Counted from the first letter of the stretch, positions 30,111-40,906 are shown. The stretch: 64,000 nt of DNA from Flavobacterium limicola (GCF_003634755.1 NZ_RBXA01000001.1:1302001-1366000), one strand, 5' to 3'. Notes: generated by a model from the sequence alone, not told the origin. A program made the numbers and translations.

Positions 30111-33083
30111 ATGCAGAATAAAGGACTTATTAAATTTTTCGCAATTCTATTTGCATTGGTAAGTATTTACCAACTTTCTTTCACTTTTGTCGCAAGTAAA
30201 GTAAAAAGCGATGCCAAATCTTTTGCTGGTGGAAATCCTGAAAAAGAAGCAAAATATTTAGATTCAATCGGTAAAGAGAAAGTATTTAATCTTGGTTTTA
30301 CCAATTTTACTTTTAATGAAGTAAGTGATAAGCAAATCAACAAAGGTCTTGACTTAGAAGGTGGTATCAATGTTATACTTCAAATATCTGTAAAAGATAT
30401 TTTAAAAGGATTATCTAATAATTCTAAAAACCCAGTTTTCAATAAGTCTTTGGCTGATGCTTCTGCAGATTTACAAGGGAATAAATCATATTTAGATAAG
30501 TTTTTTGATGCTTTTGAAGCAAATTCAAAAGGAACGGTAAAATTAGCTTCTCCTGATATTTTCGCTAACAGAAGTTTGCAAGGTGAAGGTGGGGTTGATT
30601 TTCAAATGACGGATGCACAAGTAAAAAAGGTTATTTCCAGAAAAGTAGATGAGTCTGTAGAAAGTGCTTTTGGAGTGTTAAGAAAACGTATCGATCAATT
30701 TGGTGTTACGCAACCTAATATTCAAAAATTAGGAAATTCAGGTCAGATTCTTGTTGAACTTCCTGGTGCAAAAGATGTGGATCGTGCTAAAAAATTATTG
30801 TCAAGCACAGCTCAATTACAGTTTTGGGAAACGTACAAAATTGAAGAAATTGGTAATTTTTTAATGGCTGCTAATGAGTCATTGAAAAAAACAGAAATCA
30901 AAATTACTGAAGTAAAACCAGTTGTAAAAGATTCTTTGAGTGCTTTACTTACGGATGCTAAAGATTCAACTGCTACTAAAAAAGGAGAAAATCCTTTATT
31001 TGATAAAATTATTGGTCAAGGTGGAGGTCCAGTTTTAGGACTTTTCTCTCCAAAAGATACCGCTGTTGTAAACGGATATTTGAAAAGAGCTGATATTAGA
31101 ATTTTATTAGCAGGTGACCAACGTTATGCAAAGTTTGTTTGGGGTAAACCAATGATAATTAAAGATGCTAAAGCAAAAGATATTGATGCTGTAGAATTAT
31201 ATGCTTTAAAAGGAAACAGAGACAATGTGCCTTCAATGAGCGGTGGTGTGGTTACAGATGCAAGCGATACATTTGACCAATCAGGTAAACCAGCTGTTTC
31301 TATGCAAATGAACGGTCAAGGTGCAAAAGCTTGGGAAGAATTAACTGGTAGAGCATATACTCAAAAAAGTAATATTGCTATAGTTCTTGATGATGTGGTT
31401 TATTCTGCGCCAGGAGTTTCTAGCGGACCAATTTCTGGTGGTAGATCTGAAATTTCGGGAGCCTTTGATGTTACAGAAACTAAAGATTTAGCAAATGTTT
31501 TAAGAGCGGGTAAACTTCCTGCTGCAGCGGATATTGTTCAATCAGAAGTGGTTGGGCCATCCTTAGGTCAAGAAGCAATTGATAATGGTACTAACTCCGC
31601 TTTAATAGGATTGCTTTTAGTATCACTTTGGATGATGATATATTATGGTAAAGCAGGTTGGTATGCGAATGTTGCACTAGCGGTTAATTTACTGTTCTTG
31701 TTCGGAATTTTAGCAAGTATCGGAGCAGTTCTTACATTGCCAGGTATTGCCGGTATCGTTTTAACAATGGGAACAGCAGTTGATGCAAATATCATTATTT
31801 ATGAAAGAGCAAAAGAAGAATTACGTGCTGGTAAAACACTTGAAGAAGCTATTAAAACTTCGTACAGTTGGAGAGGTGCAATGTCATCAATTACTGATGC
31901 TAACGTAACGCATATTTTAACTGGAGCTGTATTGTTTATTTTTGGTTCAGGACCAATTAAAGGTTTTGCTACTACATTATTGATTGGTATTGTAACGTCA
32001 TTATTTACTTCAATCTTTATTGCAAGAATTTTCATTGATTGGAACATAAGCAAAAAGAATAATTTGACATTTGTTACAAATTTCTCTAAGAATATGTTTA
32101 ATAACTTTCATTTTGATTTCTTAGGAATGAAAAAATGGACGTATTTATTCTCAAGTATAGTAGTTGTTATAAGTGTGATCTCTTTAGCAACAAATGGACT
32201 TGATGAAGGAGTTGATTTTGTAGGAGGAAGAACATTCCAAGTACGTTTTGAAAAACCAATTGAAACAGAAGCTGTAAAAGCAGAATTAGCTAAAGTTTTT
32301 GATGGTAGCGCTGAAGTGAAAATTTTTGGTAGTGATAATCAATTAAAAATCACAACAAAATTCAAAGTTCAAGAGCCAGGAATTAAAGCAGATGAAGAAG
32401 TGAATAAATTGTTGTTTGCTACTTTAAAACAGCATTTTTCAGCAGATATGACGTATGATAAATTTGTAAATTCTTATGATGGTAAAAAACTAGGTGTTTT
32501 ACAAGCCTCTAAAGTTGGTCCAACTGTAGCAGAAGATATTAAGACTAATGCTTATTGGGCTGTTCTTGGAGCGATGGCTATCGTATTTTTATACCTAATG
32601 ATTAGTTACAGAAAATGGCAATACAGTTTAGGAGCTATTGCAGCTATTGCACACGATGTTATTTTTGTATTAGGAATTTACTCATTATGCTATAAATTCA
32701 TGCCTTTTGGAATGGAAATCGATCAGCACTTTATCGCTGCGATCCTAACCGTTATTGGGTATTCTATGAACGATACTGTTATTGTATTTGACAGAGTTCG
32801 TGAATATTTAGCTGGTAAAACAAAAGGGACTTTTGCTGAGATTGTAAATCAATCTATTAATACAACCATGTCAAGAACTATTAATACGTCATTAACGATG
32901 ATTGTGGTTTTATTAATCATGTTTGTTTTTGGTGGAGAATCAATCAGAGGATTTATATTCGCTATGTTGGTAGGTATCATCGTAGGTACTTATTCTTCAT
33001 TGTTTATTGCAACTCCAGTACTTGTGGATACAATCTCTAAAGAAGATAAAAACAAGGTAGAAAAAGCACACCAAGAAAGCTAA
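30111..33083 (+). CDS. secDF: SecDF, fused protein-export membrane protein
   Basis: A 990-residue fusion of SecD and SecF, accessory subunits of the Sec translocon that use proton-motive force to pull preproteins across the inner membrane. The SecD half has one N-terminal helix, the large periplasmic region (GLDLEGGINVILQISVKD) and a block of helices around TMGTAVDANIIIYERAKEEL. The SecF half repeats the pattern with DEGVDFVGGRTFQVRF and VIGYSMNDTVIVFDRVREYL. Such fusions are usual in Bacteroidetes. A terminator follows. Confidence 0.97.
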   Translation: MQNKGLIKFFAILFALVSIYQLSFTFVASKVKSDAKSFAGGNPEKEAKYLDSIGKEKVFNLGFTNFTFNEVSDKQINKGLDLEGGINVILQISVKDILKGLSNNSKNPVFNKSLADASADLQGNKSYLDKFFDAFEANSKGTVKLASPDIFANRSLQGEGGVDFQMTDAQVKKVISRKVDESVESAFGVLRKRIDQFGVTQPNIQKLGNSGQILVELPGAKDVDRAKKLLSSTAQLQFWETYKIEEIGNFLMAANESLKKTEIKITEVKPVVKDSLSALLTDAKDSTATKKGENPLFDKIIGQGGGPVLGLFSPKDTAVVNGYLKRADIRILLAGDQRYAKFVWGKPMIIKDAKAKDIDAVELYALKGNRDNVPSMSGGVVTDASDTFDQSGKPAVSMQMNGQGAKAWEELTGRAYTQKSNIAIVLDDVVYSAPGVSSGPISGGRSEISGAFDVTETKDLANVLRAGKLPAAADIVQSEVVGPSLGQEAIDNGTNSALIGLLLVSLWMMIYYGKAGWYANVALAVNLLFLFGILASIGAVLTLPGIAGIVLTMGTAVDANIIIYERAKEELRAGKTLEEAIKTSYSWRGAMSSITDANVTHILTGAVLFIFGSGPIKGFATTLLIGIVTSLFTSIFIARIFIDWNISKKNNLTFVTNFSKNMFNNFHFDFLGMKKWTYLFSSIVVVISVISLATNGLDEGVDFVGGRTFQVRFEKPIETEAVKAELAKVFDGSAEVKIFGSDNQLKITTKFKVQEPGIKADEEVNKLLFATLKQHFSADMTYDKFVNSYDGKKLGVLQASKVGPTVAEDIKTNAYWAVLGAMAIVFLYLMISYRKWQYSLGAIAAIAHDVIFVLGIYSLCYKFMPFGMEIDQHFIAAILTVIGYSMNDTVIVFDRVREYLAGKTKGTFAEIVNQSINTTMSRTINTSLTMIVVLLIMFVFGGESIRGFIFAMLVGIIVGTYSSLFIATPVLVDTISKEDKNKVEKAHQES

Positions 33084-33106
33084 AAAAAGCTTTTTATATA
33101 AATTTT

Positions 33107-33143
33107 AAAAAGAGATTCAATGAAAGTTGAATCTCTTTTTTTT
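33107..33143 (+). terminator. Intrinsic terminator after secDF
   Basis: The stem AAAGAGATTCAA/TTGAATCTCTTT with a 6-base loop is followed by a T tract. Confidence 0.9.
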
Positions 33144-33224
33144 GTCTGCAATCCAAAGTGAAATTTTTAATTCGTAATTTAACTGTTTGTTATAAAGAGT
33201 TGATGAGTTTTAAATTTAAATTTT

Positions 33225-33851
33225 ATGTATAAGAAAGCATTTCTTATTGCAATTGTTATTTGTTGCACAATTCCATTTTATGCGCAAGATGATGACAATA
33301 GAGTTGAATTTGGTTTTGCTTACGGACTAGGAAATGAATTTAAAAATAGAAATTATACATATACAAACCAGTATTTCAAGTTACAATTATATTACAAAAT
33401 AAATGATACAAAGAGCTTTAAATACGAATTTGTACTTCAGCCAGAGCTTAATTTAGCTACACACCAACTCTTAAATTTGTATTTTGTTAAACCTGATGAG
33501 ACGGATTATATTGCAAAACGAGAACAATATACAAAGCTAAAGAATCTGAAAGAATACGTTCTTAATATTGGCTTTCTGTTAAGGAAACCAATGTTTAAAT
33601 CGGCTTCGATTTACGTTTTAGGAAGTGTCGGACCAATGATTACAGATACGGAAACGGAGCGTTTGTCTAAAGGTTTTGCCTTTGCAGATGTCTTAGCGAT
33701 AGGATTTACTTTCAAAGTTAACAGAGTGAAGCTTGACTTAAGACCGAATATTCGTCATATTTCTAATGCAGGGTTGCAAAAAACTAATTCGGGTTACAAT
33801 ACTAAAAATATTGATTTTGGATTTTTATTTACCCTACAAAAAAAGCGTTAA
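33225..33851 (+). CDS. Outer-membrane beta-barrel (porin-like) protein
   Basis: A 208-residue exported protein with a signal peptide (residues 1-20, AFLIAIVICCTIPFYAQ) and alternating hydrophobic strands such as VEFGFAYGLGNEF, YFKLQLYYKI and LDLRPNIRHIS, ending in an FGFLFTLQKKR strand. The pattern fits a small eight-stranded outer-membrane barrel of the lipid A deacylase (PagL-like) or OmpA-barrel size class, but I do not recognise a catalytic signature. It is convergent with lgt and shares a terminator. Confidence 0.7.
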   Translation: MYKKAFLIAIVICCTIPFYAQDDDNRVEFGFAYGLGNEFKNRNYTYTNQYFKLQLYYKINDTKSFKYEFVLQPELNLATHQLLNLYFVKPDETDYIAKREQYTKLKNLKEYVLNIGFLLRKPMFKSASIYVLGSVGPMITDTETERLSKGFAFADVLAIGFTFKVNRVKLDLRPNIRHISNAGLQKTNSGYNTKNIDFGFLFTLQKKR

Positions 33852-33880
33852 CTACTTTGATGTAGCTAACGCTTTTTTTT
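33841..33880. terminator. Bidirectional terminator between the barrel gene and lgt
   Basis: The arms AAAAGCGTTAACTAC and GTAGCTAACGCTTTT pair with one mismatch around a 6-base loop, with T on both outer sides. The stem overlaps the barrel gene stop codon. Confidence 0.9.
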
Positions 33881-33895
33881 GAAGCGAATAATTAT

Positions 33896-34822
33896 TTAAT
33901 TTGTAAGTTCTTTTTGGGCTGTAAAGATGAAATACAGTCCTATAAGTATGAATGGAATACTTAGCCATTGTCCTGTTGAAAACAAACCTAAAGCGCTTTC
34001 GAAACCACCTTGACTTTCCTTAACGGATTCTACAATAAAACGTACTGTAAATAAAAGAACTAGGAACATTCCAAAAATAAATCCGGTATATTTTCTTTTT
34101 TCTGTTTTCCAATACATGAAAAATAAGATGGCAAAAACAAAAATATAACAAAATGCTTCGTATAATTGGGTAGGATGTCTCGCGGGAACTTGTTCTAGCA
34201 AAGTCGCAAATTTAGGATCTGTTGCAATGGCGGAATACGCATCTTTAGGATTTGGAATTTGAGTAGCATTTACTGCGTCCATCGGACTAAAATGATCTTT
34301 AATAAATTTTATTCCAAAAGGAGAAGTTGTTTCATGACCAATAATTTCTGAGTTGAAAAAGTTACCCAATCTCACGAAAATAGCTCCGCTTGCTACAGGA
34401 ATTACAACGCGGTCTAGTATCCACAATTGTGGTCTTTTCAATATGTTTTTACTATAAAAATACATGGCAATTATTATAGAAATAGCAGCTCCATGACTGG
34501 CTAGACCTTGATATCCTGTGAATTCAAAACTTGGACTTAATCTAAAAGGCAAAATAATTTCTAACAAATGATTGCGATAATATTCCCAATCGTAAAAGAA
34601 AACGTGTCCCAAACGCGCACCAATTAAGGTGGCTAATACCGTCCAGATAAACAATGAATCTAATTTTTCTATCGATTCACCTTCTCTTTCGAAAATGTTT
34701 TTCATGATGTACCAGCCTAATCCAAAAGCAATTACAAACATTAAGCTGTAGTATCGAATGATAAAAAAGCCTAAATCAATTCCTTCTGATGGATTCCAAA
34801 CGATGTTTAAAGCGTGTGTCAT
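33896..34822 (-). CDS. lgt: Prolipoprotein diacylglyceryl transferase
   Basis: A 308-residue inner-membrane enzyme with about seven helices that attaches diacylglycerol from phosphatidylglycerol to the lipobox cysteine of prolipoproteins, the first step of lipoprotein maturation. The signature is present as RLGNFFNSEIIGHE, and GLASHGAAISIIIA contains the essential histidine region. ARHPTQLYEAFCYI near residue 220 is also typical. The two lipoproteins in this window (23066 and 56108) would be substrates. yidD lies 65 bases upstream on the same strand. Confidence 0.96.
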   Translation of the reverse strand: MTHALNIVWNPSEGIDLGFFIIRYYSLMFVIAFGLGWYIMKNIFEREGESIEKLDSLFIWTVLATLIGARLGHVFFYDWEYYRNHLLEIILPFRLSPSFEFTGYQGLASHGAAISIIIAMYFYSKNILKRPQLWILDRVVIPVASGAIFVRLGNFFNSEIIGHETTSPFGIKFIKDHFSPMDAVNATQIPNPKDAYSAIATDPKFATLLEQVPARHPTQLYEAFCYIFVFAILFFMYWKTEKRKYTGFIFGMFLVLLFTVRFIVESVKESQGGFESALGLFSTGQWLSIPFILIGLYFIFTAQKELTN

Positions 34823-34887
34823 TTAGTGTTAAATTTGTTTATTAGTCGTAAAAATAGAGTTTTAAAGTACATTTATACTAAAAAAGG

Positions 34888-35136
34888 TTAATGTTTGTGA
34901 TTGCATGTTTTTTTTGGAACAGGATCATAACCCGTCTTGCCCCAAGGATGACAACTCAAAATACGTTTTACTCCCAAAAATCCTCCATAAAACAAACCGT
35001 GAATACGCAGGGCTTCAATCATATAAGATGAACACGTAGGCTCAAATCGGCAGGCGGAAGGTGTAAATGGTGATATAGCAACTTGATAAAATCGAACTAA
35101 TAGTACAAAAGGAAATATGAGGATTCTTGAAATCAT
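34888..35136 (-). CDS. yidD: YidD membrane-insertion efficiency factor
   Basis: An 82-residue protein with the family block [20 protein letters not shown] followed by [12 protein letters not shown] and [15 protein letters not shown]. YidD assists YidC/Sec insertion of inner-membrane proteins at the cytoplasmic face. In many bacteria it sits beside rnpA and yidC; here it is between cysS and lgt, an arrangement I would expect for Flavobacteria. Confidence 0.94.
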   Translation of the reverse strand: MISRILIFPFVLLVRFYQVAISPFTPSACRFEPTCSSYMIEALRIHGLFYGGFLGVKRILSCHPWGKTGYDPVPKKTCNHKH

Positions 35137-35194
35137 ATTTTATTAGTTTCAATTTGAAATTTTGCGCGAATCATTAAAAACGGATTACTGAACA

Positions 35195-36673
<1,479 letters not shown>

Positions 36674-36688
36674 TGTAGATTATTGTTT

Positions 36689-36727
36689 TCCCCACCCCAG
36701 CCCTCCCCAAAGGGAAGGGAGTTGAGA
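36689..36727 (+). repeat. GC-rich dispersed repeat, copy R3
   Basis: TCCCCACCCCAGCCCTCCCC followed by AAAGGGAAGGGAGTTGAGAC. With R4 (36778) it forms a facing inverted pair with about 50 bases between, in the cysS-folE gap. Confidence 0.85.
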
Positions 36728-36777
36728 CGTGAATGTGTTATTAATAATTGTTGTAATCTTGTTCAGGCCTTACCAGA

Positions 36778-36815
36778 CTAGGCTCCCTTTCCTTTGGAGA
36801 GGGTCGGGGAGAGGA
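36778..36815 (-). repeat. GC-rich dispersed repeat, copy R4
   Basis: Inverted relative to R3: read on the minus strand it gives TCCTCTCCCCGACCCTCTCC followed by AAAGGAAAGGGAGCCTAG. It ends exactly at the folE stop codon. Confidence 0.85.
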
Positions 36816-37487
36816 CTAGAATTTTGTCTCTAATTTAATATAATCCAAAAACTCTCTGCGAGTTACGGCATCTTTAAATTTTCCACCAAATTCCGATGTT
36901 ACAGTGCTACTTTCAATATCACTGATTCCTCTTGAATTCACACAAAGGTGTTTGGCATCAATCACGCAAGCTACATCTTCTGTACCCAAAGCGATTTGTA
37001 ATTCCTGAACAATTTGCATCGTTAAACGCTCCTGAACCTGAGGTCTTTTGGCATAATATTCAACAATACGGTTCATTTTAGATAAGCCAATAACTGTTCC
37101 ATTAGAAATATAAGCCACATGTGCTCTTCCTATAATGGGTAATAAATGATGTTCGCAGGTAGAATATACGATGATGTTTTTTTCAACTAACATTTCACCG
37201 TATTTATAATTATTGTCAAATGTAGAAGCTTTCGGTTTTTTAGCAGGATTTAAACCTCCAAAAATTTCCTTTACAAACATTTTTGCAACACGATTGGGCG
37301 TGCCTTTTAAACTATCATCAGTCAAGTCCATTCCAAGTGTAATTAGAATGCTCTCAACATCTTTTTTTATTTTTTCAATTTTATCATCATCAGAAATGTC
37401 AAAAGCATCATCTCTTACTGGATTTTTTGCGGATAAACTAACATGATTATCTCCTATTTCGTCTTGAAATTCTTCGTTTTTTATCAT
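36816..37487 (-). CDS. folE: GTP cyclohydrolase I
   Basis: A 223-residue enzyme converting GTP to dihydroneopterin triphosphate, the entry step of folate/pterin synthesis. The zinc ligands are Cys in YSTCEHHLLPIIGRAHVAYI with the HH pair, and the cysteine of DAKHLCVNSRG. The loop GISDIESSTVTSEFGG is standard. I start at the ATG at 37487 (MIKNEEFQDEIG); a TTG three codons upstream is less likely. The N-terminal ~45 residues are an acidic extension before the conserved core. Confidence 0.95.
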   Translation of the reverse strand: MIKNEEFQDEIGDNHVSLSAKNPVRDDAFDISDDDKIEKIKKDVESILITLGMDLTDDSLKGTPNRVAKMFVKEIFGGLNPAKKPKASTFDNNYKYGEMLVEKNIIVYSTCEHHLLPIIGRAHVAYISNGTVIGLSKMNRIVEYYAKRPQVQERLTMQIVQELQIALGTEDVACVIDAKHLCVNSRGISDIESSTVTSEFGGKFKDAVTRREFLDYIKLETKF

Positions 37488-37631
37488 TAAAAGCAACTAT
37501 TATTGTTGGTATAAATATTTAAGCGGTAAAGATAAATAATAAAAATTTAAGAATTTCTATCGGTCTCACTATTTAAGACTACTTTATCGGTTCTATAAGG
37601 CTTTATCATTTCTTTTTTTGGAAGTAAAAAG

Positions 37632-37660
37632 AAAGGCAATAACGAGTTCGCTATTGCCTT
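37632..37660 (-). terminator. Terminator after the aminotransferase gene
   Basis: The stem AAGGCAATA/TATTGCCTT around a 10-base loop is followed, on the minus strand, by a T-rich run (CTTTCTTTTTAC). It lies about 50 bases past the stop. Confidence 0.8.
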
Positions 37661-37712
37661 TATATATAGAAATCAATTTACTGGAATGGTAAATCTAAAA
37701 TTTCTTGTTTAA

Positions 37713-38918
37713 TTATGCTTTTGTTAGGGATGCATTATAAACAGGAATTGCTGCTTTAAGGATTCTTACTGCACTAATTAAGTCGGCTTTCTTCAAAACA
37801 TAAGCGATTCGAACCTGATTTAATCCCATTCCCGGAGTAGAGTAAAAGCCCGCTGCTGGCGCTACCATTACAGTTTCGCCATCTAAGTCATAGCTTTCTA
37901 AAAGCCATTGTGCAAACGCATCAGCGTTGTCCACCGGTAGTTGTGCGATACAATAAAAAGCCCCTTTTGGTTTGCTTACAATTACTCCTTCTATTTTATT
38001 TAATTCTTCAATCAAGGTGTCTCTGCGTTCTCTGTACTCTGAAATTACTTCGTCAAAATAACTTTGTGGAGTGTCCAGAGCGGCCTCGCTTGCTATTTGT
38101 TCAATGGTTGGCGGGCTTAATCTTGCTTGCGCAAATTTCATCGCAGTAGACATCACTTCCTTATTTTTAGAAACAATACATCCTATTCTTGCGCCACACA
38201 TGCTGTATCTTTTTGAAACAGAATCAATCATAATAGCGTGTTCTTCAAGTCCGGGAACATTCATCACAGAGTAATGTACATCTCCATCATAAGTGAATTC
38301 ACGATAAACTTCGTCAGAAATCAAGAATAAATCATGTTTTTTGACTAAAGCAGCCAGTTTCATAATTTCTTCTTTCGAATATAAATAACCCGTTGGATTT
38401 CCTGGGTTGCAAATAAGTATTGCTTTTGTTTTTGGAGTAATCAGTTTTTCAAAATCTTCTACTGCAGGAAGAGCAAAACCAGTTTCAATTGTTGAAATTA
38501 CAGGAACTACGGTAACACCTGATGCGGTAGAAAATCCATTGTAATTTGCATAAAAAGGTTCCGGAATAATAATTTCATCGCCCTGATCCATCGTGCTACC
38601 CATGGCAAACATAAGCGCTTCTGAACCGCCAGTAGTAATAATAATATCTTCGATATTTACTGAAATATCTTGATTGATGTAATAAGCCGATAATTTTTTT
38701 CTGTAACTTTCGTTTCCGGCAGAATGACTGTATTCTAATATAGTTAAATCAATATTTTTAACAGCATTCATCGCAACTTCGGGAGTTTTTATATCCGGCT
38801 GCCCAATGTTTAAATGGTATACTTTATTTCCTTTTTTCTTAGCAATTTCTGAGTAGGGAACCAATTTTCGTATTGGTGATTCTGGCATTTGTCTGCCTTT
38901 GTTTGATATTTTTGGCAT
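37713..38918 (-). CDS. Pyridoxal-phosphate aminotransferase, class I (aspartate type)
   Basis: A 401-residue fold-type I aminotransferase. The PLP lysine is in DSVSKRYSMCGARIG, the cofactor aspartate region is FLISDEVYREFTYDG, and NPGNPTGYLYSKEE is the substrate-carboxylate asparagine block. The best match is the Ig subgroup of aspartate aminotransferases, which feed TCA intermediates to amino acids, but substrate specificity is not certain. I start at 38918 (MPKISNKGRQMPES); upstream in-frame residues are not conserved. It is divergent from the protease gene at 39042, with a perfect palindrome between them. Confidence 0.9.
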   Translation of the reverse strand: MPKISNKGRQMPESPIRKLVPYSEIAKKKGNKVYHLNIGQPDIKTPEVAMNAVKNIDLTILEYSHSAGNESYRKKLSAYYINQDISVNIEDIIITTGGSEALMFAMGSTMDQGDEIIIPEPFYANYNGFSTASGVTVVPVISTIETGFALPAVEDFEKLITPKTKAILICNPGNPTGYLYSKEEIMKLAALVKKHDLFLISDEVYREFTYDGDVHYSVMNVPGLEEHAIMIDSVSKRYSMCGARIGCIVSKNKEVMSTAMKFAQARLSPPTIEQIASEAALDTPQSYFDEVISEYRERRDTLIEELNKIEGVIVSKPKGAFYCIAQLPVDNADAFAQWLLESYDLDGETVMVAPAAGFYSTPGMGLNQVRIAYVLKKADLISAVRILKAAIPVYNASLTKA

Positions 38919-38932
38919 AGTCTTAATTATTG

Positions 38933-38950
38933 AATTGCAAATTTGCAATT
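38933..38950. promoter_or_regulatory. 18-bp perfect palindrome between divergent genes (candidate operator)
   Basis: AATTGCAAATTTGCAATT is self-complementary over 18 bases. It starts 15 bases upstream of the aminotransferase ATG and is 92 bases upstream of the protease-like gene. Confidence 0.5.
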
Positions 38951-39041
38951 TTTTTTCCGAATTTATTATAATCAAAAGCGGTATATATTGTTAAATCTGC
39001 ATTTTGATGTGATTTATTTATTAATTTTATGGAAAAGTAAA

Positions 39042-40373
39042 ATGATGAAAAAACCACTTTTTTTATTTTCCATTTGTATGTTCGTTTCTGTAGTTTTTGC
39101 GCAGCAAGGATTTCAGTTTGAAAAAGAGGTGAATAAGGTCAGCATGCCATTTAAATTGATTAATAATTTGGTTTTTGTACCAATCAAAGTCAATGGCATC
39201 GAACTTAATTTTTTGTTAGATACTGGTGTTGCTGAAACGATATTATTCAGTTTGGAAGATAAAAAAGAAGTCCGTTTTTTTAACGCTGAAAAAATATTAT
39301 TAAAAGGTTTGGGAAGCCAAGTCGCAGTTGAAGGATTAAAATCTACTAATAATATTTTGGAATTTGGTAGTTTAAAAAATAAGAATCACATGCTCTATAT
39401 TGTTTTAGACCCAGATTTTAATTTGTCTTCTAATATTGGGATTCCTGTAAACGGCATTATTGGGTATCAATTTTTCCGAAATAATTTAGTCGAAATTGAT
39501 TACCAGAAAAGGAAAGTTTTTGTTTATAAAGACACAGCTAAAAACAGATCTAAATTTGAAAAAAAGTTTACCGCTGTTCCTATTGCTATCGAAAAATCCA
39601 AACCATATTTGAAAAGCACTATCTATCAGGATAATCGCAATGTTGAAGTCAAATTGTTAATAGACATTGGCAATAGCGATGCAGTTTGGTTGTTTCCTGA
39701 TAAATCAGAATTAATTAAAATTCCAGAGAAAAACTTTGATGATTTTTTAGGCAAGGGATTTAGCGGTGACGTCGAAGGTAAAAGAGGCAGGATACAAAAA
39801 TTTGAGATGGCAGATTTTGAATTTATCAATCCTGTGGTGGCATTCCCAGACTCAATTTCGATTAGAAATGTTACCATGGTCCCAGACCGAATGGGTTCAG
39901 TAGGTGGTGAGATTATGAAACGATTTACTGTAGTCTTTAATTACCAAAATCAACAAATGTATCTAAAAAACAACAGAGATTACAAGGCACCATTTAGCTA
40001 TAATAAAAGTGGTGTCGAAATACAACATAATGGTCTGCAGTGGGTTCAGGAAACTGTCCGAATGCAAACGGTTCCGCTGAGCACTAAATATAATGAGGAG
40101 GGTGGAGTTACCGTTAGTACTGATTTTAAATATAAATTTCAATTAAAACCTATTTATGAAATAGCACATGTCCGCAAAAATTCGCCAGCGGCCATAGCAG
40201 GACTACAAAAAGGGGACATAATTATTTCCATTAACAACAACACTCCGTACAAATATTCATTACAGGAAATCAATTCTCTTTTTAAGTCAGTAGATGATAA
40301 GTGGATTACTATTGAGGTGGAACGTGAAAGTGAAGTCTTGAAATTTCAGTTTAAACTGGATGATATTTTGTAA
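39042..40373 (+). CDS. Exported aspartyl-protease-like protein with PDZ domain
   Basis: A 443-residue protein with a signal peptide (MMKKPLFLFSICMFVSVVFA). Two retropepsin-like aspartyl-protease halves follow: ELNFLLDTGVAETILFS near residue 50 with the classic DTG, and VKLLIDIGNSDAVWLFP near residue 205 where the triad is DIG. A C-terminal PDZ domain (VRKNSPAAIAGLQKGDIIIS, then INNN) occupies about residues 350-440. The pair of Asp motifs could form one active site within a single chain. Two adjacent ATGs (39042, 39045) are possible starts; more upstream in-frame sequence lacks homology. The substrate is unknown. Confidence 0.85.
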   Translation: MMKKPLFLFSICMFVSVVFAQQGFQFEKEVNKVSMPFKLINNLVFVPIKVNGIELNFLLDTGVAETILFSLEDKKEVRFFNAEKILLKGLGSQVAVEGLKSTNNILEFGSLKNKNHMLYIVLDPDFNLSSNIGIPVNGIIGYQFFRNNLVEIDYQKRKVFVYKDTAKNRSKFEKKFTAVPIAIEKSKPYLKSTIYQDNRNVEVKLLIDIGNSDAVWLFPDKSELIKIPEKNFDDFLGKGFSGDVEGKRGRIQKFEMADFEFINPVVAFPDSISIRNVTMVPDRMGSVGGEIMKRFTVVFNYQNQQMYLKNNRDYKAPFSYNKSGVEIQHNGLQWVQETVRMQTVPLSTKYNEEGGVTVSTDFKYKFQLKPIYEIAHVRKNSPAAIAGLQKGDIIISINNNTPYKYSLQEINSLFKSVDDKWITIEVERESEVLKFQFKLDDIL

Positions 40374-40376
40374 TAA

Positions 40377-40410
40377 AAAAAGCTTCTGAATGATTTTTCA
40401 GAAGCTTTTA
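40377..40410. terminator. Bidirectional terminator between convergent genes
   Basis: AAAAGCTTCTGAA and TTCAGAAGCTTTT pair perfectly around a short loop, with A and T tracts outside. It serves the protease-like gene and the DUF1573 gene. Confidence 0.9.
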
Positions 40411-40428
40411 GTTTAATTTGATGATGTA

Positions 40429-40815
40429 TTAGTTGGAAATTACTTCTCCTTTTATTTTAATAGCAACTCTTCCCGCTTCATAATTCACTGCATTCGATTC
40501 TACAGTTATTGTTTTTCGGATTGGTCCTGGAGCCATATTATATTTTACTGTGATTTTTCCTGTTTTCCCCGGCATGATTGGTTCATTTGGTTTTGTAGGA
40601 ACTGTACATCCACAAGTTGATAAAACGTTAGTAATGATTAATGGTGCGTTTCCAGTATTTGTAAAGATGAAATCTCGGGATCCATTTTCTGATTTAGTAA
40701 CCTTTCCGTAATCGATTGTGTTGTCTTTGGCAGAGAACACAATTTTGGGACCATTTTGAGCAAAACCGATACTGCTGATTAAAGCGAATGCGAATAAAGC
40801 TATTGTTTTTTTCAT
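40429..40815 (-). CDS. DUF1573 domain exported protein
   Basis: A 128-residue protein with a signal peptide (ALFAFALISSIGFAQ) and one DUF1573 immunoglobulin-like domain: DYGKVTKSENGSRDFIFTNT, then APLIITNVLSTCGCTVP, typical of the family including the CGC motif. DUF1573 proteins are abundant in Bacteroidetes and periplasmic or surface located; their biochemical role is not established. A good promoter lies upstream and it shares a terminator with the convergent protease-like gene. Confidence 0.9.
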   Translation of the reverse strand: MKKTIALFAFALISSIGFAQNGPKIVFSAKDNTIDYGKVTKSENGSRDFIFTNTGNAPLIITNVLSTCGCTVPTKPNEPIMPGKTGKITVKYNMAPGPIRKTITVESNAVNYEAGRVAIKIKGEVISN

Positions 40816-40840
40816 TTTGAAATTTTTAGATTCATTAAAG

Positions 40841-40871
40841 TAAATATACTTTGTTTTAATTAACGTACAAA
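40841..40871 (-). promoter_or_regulatory. Promoter of the DUF1573 gene
   Basis: On the minus strand TTTG (40868-40871), 19 bases, then TATATTTA (40841-40848) matches the Bacteroidetes consensus at all but one base. It lies 26 bases before the ATG. Confidence 0.65.
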
Positions 40872-40906
40872 TTTTTATTTCTCTTTTTATAGTCTACATA
40901 ATTATT

